From Paludibacteraceae bacterium (GTDB lineage Bacteria; Bacteroidota; Bacteroidia; Bacteroidales; Paludibacteraceae), in assembly GCA_905234835.1 (NCBI GenBank), contig CAJOIZ010000007.1, positions 45,561-109,560 of the forward strand: DNA of 64,000 nucleotides, read 5' to 3'. A program made the translations under genes and the position numbers. Below are positions 19,941 through 28,224 of this stretch, piece by piece; position 1 is the stretch's first letter, and every line of letters starts with the position of its first letter. The notes beneath the pieces were generated by a model. It had not been told where the DNA came from. It worked only from the letters and a program-made list of their open reading frames with translations, and ran no database searches.

Positions 19941-21014
19941 ATGAAACAAGTTAGCGTAAAGAAGGCGTTGCAAGCTTGGCAAGGCATCCAACCGATTTCG
20001 GAGAAAGATCGGGAGCGTCTGAGTCGTCGGTTCACCATTGACTACAACTACAACAGCAACCATATTGAGGGAAATACCTTGACCTATGGTCAAACGGAGA
20101 TACTGCTGTTGTTTGGAAAAGTAATAGGTGAAGCGACTCTTCGTGATGTGCAGGAGATGACCGCCAGCAACGTGGGATTGAAGATGATGACTGAGGAGGC
20201 AAAGATAAAGGACATGCCGTTGACGCAGAACTTCATCCGCACTTTGCATCAAACGCTGTTGCGTGAGGATTATACGGTTTATCGTGAGTTGCCCAACGGT
20301 GTGCAGACCAGTTACACGATCCATGCCGGGCAGTACAAGACGCGCCCGAATAGCGTTATTACTCGTTATGGCGACCGCTTTGAGTACGCTTCTCCGGAAG
20401 AGACACCTGCGTTAATGTCAGACCTCGTTACCTGGTACAACTCTGAGGAAGAAGCCGGGCGGTTGTCTCCGATTGAGTTGGCGGCGTTGTTTCATTATCG
20501 CTACATCCGCATTCACCCGTTCGAGGACGGTAACGGTCGTATTGCACGCCTGATGGTGAACTTCATCCTGGCGCGTCACGGTTTGCCGATGATCGTGGTA
20601 CGTAGTCGCAAGAAACAGGACTATCTGGAGGCATTGCATCAAGCAGATTTGATAGTGGGCAAAGTGCCGAGTGACGGTGCACACGCCACCATCAATGATA
20701 TTGCGCCGTTTGTGCAGTATTTTCAAGGGATAGTTGCTAACGAAATATACCACGACTACCTGTTTGTGACGCACAAGGATGAGAATGTATGGTGGTATGA
20801 CGGAGAGATGATTGAGTTCCGCACACCGAACTACGCAAAGATTCTTCGAATGATGCAGACACGACCGGCATTGACGCAAGAGGATATGCGGGATGAGTTG
20901 GGTATCAGTCTGACGGCAGTGCGGAAACTGGTCGGGCAGTTAACGGAAAAGAACTATGTAGAGAAGAACACAAAGGACGGTTCGTGGCGAGTAATAATTA
21001 CTCCTTCTATGTAA
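19941..21014 (+). CDS. Fic family protein (class II, N-terminal inhibitory motif, C-terminal winged helix)
   Basis: HPFEDGNGRIARLMVNFIL Fic motif; SNHIEGN matches SxxxEG inhibitory motif; C-term LTQEDMRDELGISLTAVRKLVGQLTEKNYVEK. Confidence 0.95.
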   Translation: MKQVSVKKALQAWQGIQPISEKDRERLSRRFTIDYNYNSNHIEGNTLTYGQTEILLLFGKVIGEATLRDVQEMTASNVGLKMMTEEAKIKDMPLTQNFIRTLHQTLLREDYTVYRELPNGVQTSYTIHAGQYKTRPNSVITRYGDRFEYASPEETPALMSDLVTWYNSEEEAGRLSPIELAALFHYRYIRIHPFEDGNGRIARLMVNFILARHGLPMIVVRSRKKQDYLEALHQADLIVGKVPSDGAHATINDIAPFVQYFQGIVANEIYHDYLFVTHKDENVWWYDGEMIEFRTPNYAKILRMMQTRPALTQEDMRDELGISLTAVRKLVGQLTEKNYVEKNTKDGSWRVIITPSM

Positions 21015-21170
21015 AAGCACAACTAAAAGGTGGTTATATGTGAATTTCACGGCTACCTCCGAGGAGTTCGATAGGAAGAAAAAGAAACAGGAAGCGGGCG
21101 ATTTGAACCCGAATGAGATTATTAGCCGCAAGGGCGCGATAATTTCCGAGCAAAGGACAAACGCTATGAA

Positions 21171-21579
21171 CCCGAATGAGATTCGGGGCTAATTGACGAA
21201 GGAATAAGGGTTCCCTGCCGCTACAAGAGACGAAAGGGCTGCGAATAAAATTCGCAGGCAATAAAAAGACAGAAGGCAATAAAAGAAAAAGACAAAAGAC
21301 AATAAAAGAAAAAGACAGAAGGCTATAAGAAACAAACAGAAGGCTATCCGTGGGGGTAGCCTTCTAGTGTGATAGAGGTGCGGATAGTATCCGCACGAAA
21401 TGAACGAAACCTACTTGCGGGATGAACCGCAAGAGCAGAACCATTTTCGGCAGAGCCGATGTTCAAATAGTATTTGAACGCAATGGACAAAACCACATCC
21501 ACTACAGACGGCTCTGGGGAGTCGTGTCTGAATAAAATTCAGACATAATAGACGGAGTGAATGCCGATTGGCAATCGGC
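21171..21579. repeat. Cluster of short palindromes with AAT-NNN-ATT / ATA-G-TAT cores
   Basis: 21171-21187, 21239-21257, 21378-21396, 21414-21433, 21447-21459, 21461-21479, 21526-21544, 21563-21579; a further imperfect one at 21927-21945. Confidence 0.8.
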
Positions 21580-22017
21580 GAAAAGAGAAGAATACAGCAA
21601 GCGGGGGGCAATGGATGCTCCGCGCTTGGAGATAAGATAGAGAGAGATGTCGGGACAAGGATATGTCGAAAAGGGGGGGTATTTCACCTCCTGACCTTGG
21701 AGGGAGTGTCTTATGTTGCTATGCAGGCAGTGGCTGTCGGTTTCATCATCGGTGTCGTCCAAGACTCCGTCGAAACCGCCCTCAACAGCAGCGGCGATGT
21801 GTTTTTTACGGCTACTGCCGAGGAGTTCGATCGGAAGAAAAAGGGAGAATAAAAGCGACAATCAGATTGCTGAATGTAAGAACGGCGAATACAGATATAA
21901 ACGCGGAAATTAGGTAATTACGATGATGTCCGAATTCGATTCAGACGCAATTGACAAAGTATCCAAATAATAGACGAAGCCATTGGACGGTGTTTACTAA
22001 ACGCCTATAACTGCCAA

Positions 22018-22056
22018 GAAAAACAAAGCCGCCTCGCTGAATGGCGAGACGACTTT
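22018..22056 (-). terminator. Rho-independent terminator of FN3 gene
   Basis: Minus strand AAAGUCGUCUCGC-cattca-GCGAGGCGGCUUU then GUUUUUCUU. Confidence 0.7.
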
Positions 22057-22071
22057 GACCTTTATTGATTT

Positions 22072-23386
22072 TTAATAGTACCATTTCTTTTCATCAATCA
22101 TATAAACTAACGTACGAGTATCTGTTCCGTAATCATTTGTGGCTCTTATAGCGATTTTAACAGAACCGTACTCATCCCTATAACCAGTATAGTATCCTCT
22201 TATCTTATGTGAGCCTGATGTGACACTGCTTCCTGTATATGTTCCATCAACTACCCATCCCCAGCCATCATAAGTTTCGTTTCCGATAGGGTCATGAATC
22301 CATACTTCTATTTTATCTGCTGCATCCCAGCCCAATCCGCTACCTGATTTCGTTTTCCATTTTACTGTGATATAATTACCACTAACACTACCACTTACTT
22401 CGGTGATAAGCGGACCATAATGTTGTTCATTTCCACCTCCGCCACCTCCTCCTGAATTGATTTTGGCAGAAGCGTAGGCACTTTTTCCGCTTTCCCCTGC
22501 ACTATTTTCTGCTGTGACTTTGTAATAATAGGTAGTCCCAGCATTGACATTATAGTCTGTATAGGAAGTAGAATAAACTGTAGAAATGAAAGAATAAGTA
22601 CCACTTGCAGAAGTAGAACGATAGACGTTGTAATTATCTGCTCCGCTTACAGACTTCCATGTAACAGTTATATATGACGAGCTGGCAGTTGCTTCCACTC
22701 CGGATGGCGTATTCGGTTTTGAAGTAGTTCCTCCGCCTCCGCCAGAGTTACCATTAAATGTAATCTGGTCATATGCGATTTCACCATTATTGCCATTTGC
22801 ATCAATTGCAGTTACTCCATAAATATATGTTGCACCAGCGGTCACATCATAATCCTTATAACTCGTTGATGTGGTTTCCCCGAGTATATACCATGTTTCC
22901 TCATCCTTATTATACCATAAGGCATAATAGCCAACAGCCCCAGTTACTTTATTCCATGATAATTTAACATATTCCGAAGTTTGTGACAATTTAAAGCCTG
23001 TTGGTGCAGAGAGAGAACTGGTTCCCCCACCTCCTCCACCAGAGCTATTTTTTTCAAAACTACATGACACATACACTGATTCAGACCAACCATAAGTACT
23101 TCCACATGCTCGTAACTCATAATTATTCAGCCCTTCTTTAGGAGATTGATCAGTAAAGGAAGTTGAACTAATATGTTTAGTCATACCTGTACTGATATTT
23201 TCTATGCAATATTCATCCGCTTCATATACACGGTTCCACGTTAATTCAATAGCGTTACCTACTTGCTTTGCTACGAATCCCGTTGGCGAAGCGGTTCGTT
23301 TTTCTTCTTCACAACTTATTAGGCATAATGCAACTAATGTAATGAATGCTAATAGATGTAATGAATGCTAATAGAGTCTTTTTCAT
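22072..23386 (-). pseudogene. Fibronectin type III-domain lipoprotein, reading frame broken in signal peptide by 19-bp tandem duplication
   Basis: ORF 22072..23184 extends upstream in frame into CLISCEEEKRTASPTGF; deleting one 19-bp copy gives MKKTLLAFITLVALCLISCEEEKRTASP. Confidence 0.88.
23337..23374. repeat. Perfect 19-bp tandem duplication
   Basis: atgtaatgaatgctaatag at 23337-23355 and 23356-23374. Confidence 0.98.
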
Positions 23387-23505
23387 ATTAGTAATAAATT
23401 TATTTTTTCTCTACTCACTTAACGGCTTTTCGAATACTCCGTTAGCACCGTTTGAATTGGGAAATTGGCACATAAAAAGAGCGTGGCGCTAAGTCGCTTT
23501 CAATC

Positions 23506-23642
23506 TGGGTCTGAAGGATTTGCTGGACTACCTTGATATACCAAATCTATGTGAACAAAGCCCACGCTTCAACGTGAGCATTTCGGCTTGTTCCTTGGTA
23601 TATCATAAGTCTATAATAAGTGTCCAGCTTTTTACAGACCCA
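23506..23642. mobile_element. Nested inverted-repeat element, MITE-like or structured RNA
   Basis: tgggtctg/cagaccca (23506-23513/23635-23642), gctggac/gtccagc (23522-23528/23622-23628), tgatatacca/tggtatatca (23534-23543/23596-23605), gaacaa(a)gcc/ggcttgttc, cacg/cgtg. Confidence 0.6.
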
Positions 23643-23857
23643 AGTATTTGAGCTAAAACGCTATTATTTATGTATTATGCCTTTTATTTGTTTTTCTTCA
23701 TAGGCGGTAATTTTGTTTATATTCAAGTTGTTATATCTGTCAAGTTGGGGCGATAGGTTGCTTCTCCGTGTTTTAACGTCTCGCAGCGGGAGACCCGTTA
23801 TTTTATATTCTTATCTCACTTCTTAGCCGCAAGGGCACGATTATTTCATTCGAATGA

Positions 23858-24631
23858 TTACTTTATATTCAACGCCATAGGTAACATGCAAAGGAAGGGA
23901 ATGCACCTTGCGTAGTCAATGGAGTTGTAATTGTCACGGAAATGCAAGTTTTCGTAGTACGATCTTTTGCGTTTGAAATACAATTTCTCGGACGGAATCG
24001 CCCATGCCACATTGCCGAGTTTCTGCGCAAGGAACCATTTCTCCAATAAGCGTGAAACCCGACCATTGCCATCTGCAAAAGGATGGATACTAACACAGAC
24101 AAGATGAATCATGCTTGCATAAAAGAAAACCTCGTCGTACGATAAATCGGCTCGTACAAGCATGTCTATATCGTGCATGAGTTTATTCATTTCTTCCTCC
24201 ACGATACTCGGCTCCGCGCCGGTATAGACTTTCACACCGCTGCCGAACACGCCTACAGGCATGTCACGGAAAACACCTTTATACTTGTCTGCTATACCGG
24301 AACTGTTGGAAAGGATTCTGTGCGCTTTGAGAAACGAGTCCGTATTGATAGCATTCTTTGCGGCAAACTCATAAGCGGCAATCATATCATCTATCTCTTG
24401 CACATCACGGCTAATGATTTTGGCTTCCTTGAGTTTCATGTAATCGTCTTCCGTCATCGAAGATCCCTCAATAAGGCTGGAGTTACAGGATGAACTCAAC
24501 AAGTAGAACTTGAAGTTCTGGGGCGTGAGCGGCTTGGAAGCAAGTCTCTTGACGCGCTTCTCAATAGTAATCGGCTGCTGTGCCTGGTAGTCAGCCAAAA
24601 ACTCACTATGTATAACCTGTAATGACTCCAT
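23858..24631 (-). CDS. Fic family protein (class II)
   Basis: HPFADGNGRVSRLLEKWFL Fic motif; SSLIEGS inhibitory motif; ATG 24631 preferred over 24649 because the -7 box is at 24660. Confidence 0.94.
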   Translation of the reverse strand: MESLQVIHSEFLADYQAQQPITIEKRVKRLASKPLTPQNFKFYLLSSSCNSSLIEGSSMTEDDYMKLKEAKIISRDVQEIDDMIAAYEFAAKNAINTDSFLKAHRILSNSSGIADKYKGVFRDMPVGVFGSGVKVYTGAEPSIVEEEMNKLMHDIDMLVRADLSYDEVFFYASMIHLVCVSIHPFADGNGRVSRLLEKWFLAQKLGNVAWAIPSEKLYFKRKRSYYENLHFRDNYNSIDYARCIPFLCMLPMALNIK

Positions 24632-24659
24632 TTCCCTGTGTCTTTGCAACTTTTGGCTG

Positions 24660-24667
24660 CAAAGGTA
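24660..24667 (-). promoter_or_regulatory. Bacteroidetes -7 box TACCTTTG for second Fic gene
   Basis: CAAAGGTA on + strand about 30 nt upstream of ATG 24631. Confidence 0.55.
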
Positions 24668-24782
24668 CTACTATTTTGTTGAGATATGCAAGAAAAAGAA
24701 TGAGAAAGTGCCGATCATCGACGGTGAGGGTACGGTGAAGGTTCGGTCGGATCTGCTTAATGTATCGGTAAAAGGAGTGCCC

Positions 24783-24870
24783 GTTATCGTGTCGTTATCG
24801 TGTCATTATCGTGTCGTTGTCGTGTCGTTGTCGTGTCGTTGCCGTCTCGTTGCCGTGTCGTTGCCGTACC
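24783..24870. repeat. 11-bp tandem array, 8 units (GTTRYCGTGTC)
   Basis: gttatcgtgtc gttatcgtgtc attatcgtgtc gttgtcgtgtc gttgtcgtgtc gttgccgtctc gttgccgtgtc gttgccgtacc. Confidence 0.95.
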
Positions 24871-24923
24871 TTGTCACTGCGTGTTAGGGAGCTGCGCTGT
24901 TGGGGAGTGTTCATGTTTATGAT

Positions 24924-24958
24924 TTATGGTTTATGGTTTATGGTTTATGGTTTATGGT
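24924..24958. repeat. 7-bp tandem array, 5 units (TTATGGT)
   Basis: (ttatggt)x5. Confidence 0.95.
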
Positions 24959-25121
24959 TTCAAATTGCAAATTTAGGGGGCGGATGTCGGGATGTCGTCC
25001 TGCCGGAATTTCGGGATACCGGGATTACGAGATGTCGGTATCTCCGTTATTCTAAAGAGGACGGCGGGTCTTTATCAAGCGGCTCTGGGGAGCCGATGTC
25101 AGAATCATCCTCCCACTATGC

Positions 25122-25170
25122 CGCAACTGCCTACATAAAAGCCCGGTTGGCTTTTATGTAGGCAGTTGCG
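25122..25170. repeat. Perfect 22-bp inverted repeat with 5-nt loop
   Basis: cgcaactgcctacataaaagcc cggtt ggcttttatgtaggcagttgcg. Confidence 0.95.
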
Positions 25171-25214
25171 TGTTGATTACTGCGTGTTGGGGGTGTGCGT
25201 GCCTTGATTAAAGT

Positions 25215-25667
25215 TTATTTCCAGAAGACGGAGGTGATGTCCACCCAGTCGTTGTCAGAGCGGCGATAGAGACGCTGATTGGTGGTAGGCTGCTTAAGCC
25301 CACCCTTCTCCTCTATATACGCCCCAATCTTAAGGTAGTCAAGATTGTCATCCGCCACCTCCGGCGCCTTAGTATCCCTTCCCGAATACCAGCCCGTCTT
25401 TTTGCCCAGACCATGAATGTACGCAAGCCACTCATTGACCTCATTAGGCATCGCATCACCACCCATGATGCAGACACAGGTGACAGCCGACCGGTATCGG
25501 TCCAAGAGATTCTGCAACAGTTCGGTGGTGAGCTGCTCGCCAATGTCCTCGGCAAGATGAGGGCTGTGACACCCCTGACAATGACACGGGCACTGGCTGA
25601 TATTCAACGCCAAAGTTACTTCTTCAGGTATTTCCTGAAAGACGATGTCGTAAGAGGCTACTTTCAT
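25215..25667 (-). CDS. nrdG: Anaerobic ribonucleoside-triphosphate reductase activating protein
   Basis: CPCHCQGCHSPHLAEDIG; ORF end overlaps nrdD. Confidence 0.92.
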   Translation of the reverse strand: MKVASYDIVFQEIPEEVTLALNISQCPCHCQGCHSPHLAEDIGEQLTTELLQNLLDRYRSAVTCVCIMGGDAMPNEVNEWLAYIHGLGKKTGWYSGRDTKAPEVADDNLDYLKIGAYIEEKGGLKQPTTNQRLYRRSDNDWVDITSVFWK

Positions 25668-27754
25668 AGTGTCTCTCCGTTGGCATAATAGCGTTTCGCC
25701 GCCTCGACCTGTCGCGCGGCAGAGAAGTTGGAGACACGCTTCATATAGCCTATGATACGGGTTAGATAGTCAATGTTCTCGCTTCCGCAGTTGGGGCATT
25801 TCTTCAAGTAGCGTTTGTCGATATGTCCGCAGTCGTTGCAGATGGTGTTGGGTATATTGAAGGTGAAGTAGTTGCACCCTTCGACCGCCGCTACGCGGAG
25901 CAACTGGCGGTACTGCTCTTTGGAGAGGTGTTCCTCAAGGTTGCAGTGCAGTGCAGAGCCGCCGGTGAGGTGCTCGATGTACTTGCGGCCGTGGAGACGG
26001 AACTTGTCAACGACATTGAGGGTGGTGTCCTCCACCACGTAGAAATAGCTGTTGTAGCAGTCACGCGGTACGATGTAGCCGTCCTCCTTGTCCCACTTGG
26101 CATGCTTGACGCCCACGTTCTCGGCAGGAATCATTTCGCAGTTGAACATCAGGTCTTTAGAACGGTACTTGCGGTTGAGTTTCTCGATTGTGCCGAGGAT
26201 AGTCTGTACGAAATTGAGGTAGTCCTCGTTGTCGTTGATCTTGAGTCCGAGGAACTCCGCCGCCTCGACGATACCGTTGACACCGATGGTGAGGTACTGG
26301 CGCGCAATGTTGATATAACCCGCGTCGAAGAGTGGCAACAGGCCACGACGCTGGAACTCGGCAAGGTTCTCGTTGTACGCCATCTGCACTTTGTGCATCA
26401 GGTCCACCACATCCTCCACGAATGACTGGTAAGGGATGTTGTTACGCACGGCATACTGCACGCAACGGTTGATATTGATGGTCAGCACCGATTTGGAACC
26501 CGTGCTGACACCTCCGGCACCAAGCGTATAACTGAAACCGTTGTCCTGAATCTCGTTACGCAGGCGGCAGCAGCTGGCGAGCGAGTCGGCGTTGTCGCTG
26601 ATATAGGTGAAGAATGAGTGACCTTCGGCGTACATCTCGGCGGTGAAGTCACCGTACTCCTCGTCCTTGCAGTCGCCGTTCTCGGAGAGAAGCGCCATCG
26701 TCTCGACCGGGAAAGTAAGAACAGTGCGCAGACGTTCGGCATTGAACCACTTCATAAAGCGCTTCTGGAGCCAGTTGAGTCCGTCCCAATCGGGTTGCGA
26801 GCCGTCGGGGAAGAAGAAGTTGCCGAAGATGGACTGGAAATAGAACTTGTCGTAGTAAGAGATGTTCCAGAAGACAGACTGGTAGTTGCGTGCGCCCGTG
26901 GGCTGGTTGATGGAATAAACGACCTGCTGGAAGCAGTCGGTAATTACCTTGTCAAGCGTGCGGTGCTTGAGGCTGAGATCCACCACTTTGTCGGGGTCCT
27001 TCCAATAGTCCTTACCGTACTCCTTGCCGATGAAGTAGTTCATATACATAAGGAACTCCGGCGTGGCACATGCACCAGACAACATACTGGACACCATAAA
27101 GACCATATTGATGAAGCCTCCGCAGAAGGACTTGAGGTTGGTCGGTTGGGTGGCGTTTCCGCCGATGGACTTGGTGCCGCCGATGAGCCACGGGTACATG
27201 GTGATGGAGGCGCAGTAGTTGGCAATGGATGTCTCGTCGTTCTTGTAGATGAAGTGCTGGTTGAGCAGGGAGATGTACTTGTCGGCGTATTCCTTTCCGA
27301 ACATCTGCTTGATGCGGTCGGTGAGGAGACGGCGGTTGAGGCGGATGAAGTTGGACTTGGGCAGTTCGCCGATGAGCGTCGCAATGTTCTTGTGCTCGAC
27401 ATTGGCATTGGCATCGTACTTGGAGCCTTCGGCTGCGTTCTTGGCGTCACAGTAGTTGCTCAAGAAGTTGAGTTTCGCCTGCGTCTCGCGGTCCTCCTGA
27501 TGTTTCGAGCGGTAAAGGATGTAGGCTTTGGCAACCTTGTAATAGCCCTCGGACATGAGTGCCACCTCAACCTGGTTCTGGATTTCCTCGACACTGGTTC
27601 CCCCTTGAATACGAAGGTGAGAGAGAATAGAGACAAGCGTTTCTTCCGTGGCATACGCACCTACCGCCAGGAAGGACTTTTCAATAGCGTTTTTGATTTT
27701 GTCGATGGAGAAGATCTCTTGCTTCCCGTCGCGTTTGATAATGTATGTTTCCAT
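25664..27754 (-). CDS. nrdD: Anaerobic ribonucleoside triphosphate reductase
   Basis: METYIIKRDGKQEIFSIDKIKNAI start at 27754; CNDCGHIDKRYLKKCPNCGS and C-terminal TRIIGYMKRVSNF glycyl radical motif. Confidence 0.96.
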   Translation of the reverse strand: METYIIKRDGKQEIFSIDKIKNAIEKSFLAVGAYATEETLVSILSHLRIQGGTSVEEIQNQVEVALMSEGYYKVAKAYILYRSKHQEDRETQAKLNFLSNYCDAKNAAEGSKYDANANVEHKNIATLIGELPKSNFIRLNRRLLTDRIKQMFGKEYADKYISLLNQHFIYKNDETSIANYCASITMYPWLIGGTKSIGGNATQPTNLKSFCGGFINMVFMVSSMLSGACATPEFLMYMNYFIGKEYGKDYWKDPDKVVDLSLKHRTLDKVITDCFQQVVYSINQPTGARNYQSVFWNISYYDKFYFQSIFGNFFFPDGSQPDWDGLNWLQKRFMKWFNAERLRTVLTFPVETMALLSENGDCKDEEYGDFTAEMYAEGHSFFTYISDNADSLASCCRLRNEIQDNGFSYTLGAGGVSTGSKSVLTININRCVQYAVRNNIPYQSFVEDVVDLMHKVQMAYNENLAEFQRRGLLPLFDAGYINIARQYLTIGVNGIVEAAEFLGLKINDNEDYLNFVQTILGTIEKLNRKYRSKDLMFNCEMIPAENVGVKHAKWDKEDGYIVPRDCYNSYFYVVEDTTLNVVDKFRLHGRKYIEHLTGGSALHCNLEEHLSKEQYRQLLRVAAVEGCNYFTFNIPNTICNDCGHIDKRYLKKCPNCGSENIDYLTRIIGYMKRVSNFSAARQVEAAKRYYANGETL

Positions 27755-27840
27755 ATATATAGGGTTTACGATATTCCGAAGAAAATCTAAAAATAGGGCA
27801 AAAAAAACACCGTCTCGAACAGAATTGCCGAAAACGATTG

Positions 27841-27848
27841 CAAAAGTA
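27841..27848 (-). promoter_or_regulatory. Bacteroidetes -7 box TACTTTTG for nrdDG
   Basis: CAAAAGTA on + strand about 87 nt upstream of ATG 27754. Confidence 0.55.
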
Positions 27849-28003
27849 AGGTGTTTTTCGATAGGGGAAAAACTTTGCCCGAAAAAGTTATCTACAACAA
27901 AAAAAGGCAGGGAGTACGAACGCCGATGAATACGCACCCCCGAATGTTTACAACTCTTGTATATCGGTCGTTATCAGTTTTTCAGAGACTTTTTTTCTTG
28001 ATG

Positions 28004-28168
28004 TTACGATTGAGCATAATCCATTTGGTACAACTGCTTTTCGCAGTCGTCAAGAAGCACTTTGATTTCCTGCGCCTTTTCGTGATACTCTTTTGCGCCG
28101 ATGGGACCAGCCTGCTCAAGCTGAATGATGAGCTGTTCGGCACGTTGTATGGATTCGTCGTATGTCAT
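28004..28168 (-). CDS. xseB: Exodeoxyribonuclease VII small subunit-like protein (54 aa)
   Basis: Hand translation MTYDESIQRAEQLIIQLEQAGPIGAKEYHEKAQEIKVLLDDCEKQLYQMDYAQS; absent from the supplied track because it is under 60 aa. Confidence 0.65.
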   Translation of the reverse strand: MTYDESIQRAEQLIIQLEQAGPIGAKEYHEKAQEIKVLLDDCEKQLYQMDYAQS

Positions 28169-28224
28169 GGGGAGTGAATGTTGGGGAGTGAATGTTGATT
28201 ACTGCGTGTTAATTACTACGTGTT
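28169..28224. repeat. 14-bp tandem array, 4 units
   Basis: ggggagtgaatgtt x2, gattactgcgtgtt, aattactacgtgtt. Confidence 0.9.

Noticed and set aside
21171-21579. Integron attC sites as explanation of the micro-hairpins
   Set aside because: No consistent RYYYAAC/GTTRRRY cores, no cassette ORFs between hairpins and no integrase
21411-21861. ORFs 21411..21611 minus, 21502..21861 minus, 21663..21917 plus
   Set aside because: Overlapping frames across palindrome-rich intergenic DNA; no signal, domain or ribosome-site support
24811-25161. ORF MSLSCRCRVVAVSLPCRCR...
   Set aside because: N-terminus is a translation of the 11-bp array (same for 57760..57945 minus); no independent coding evidence
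26618-27790. 390-aa ORF antisense to nrdD, and similar long antisense ORFs at 29155..30039, 31061..32014, 37747..38913, 49907..51061, 56601..57536 and 59190..60149
   Set aside because: All mirror conserved genes on the other strand; explained by reduced stop codons in the complementary frame
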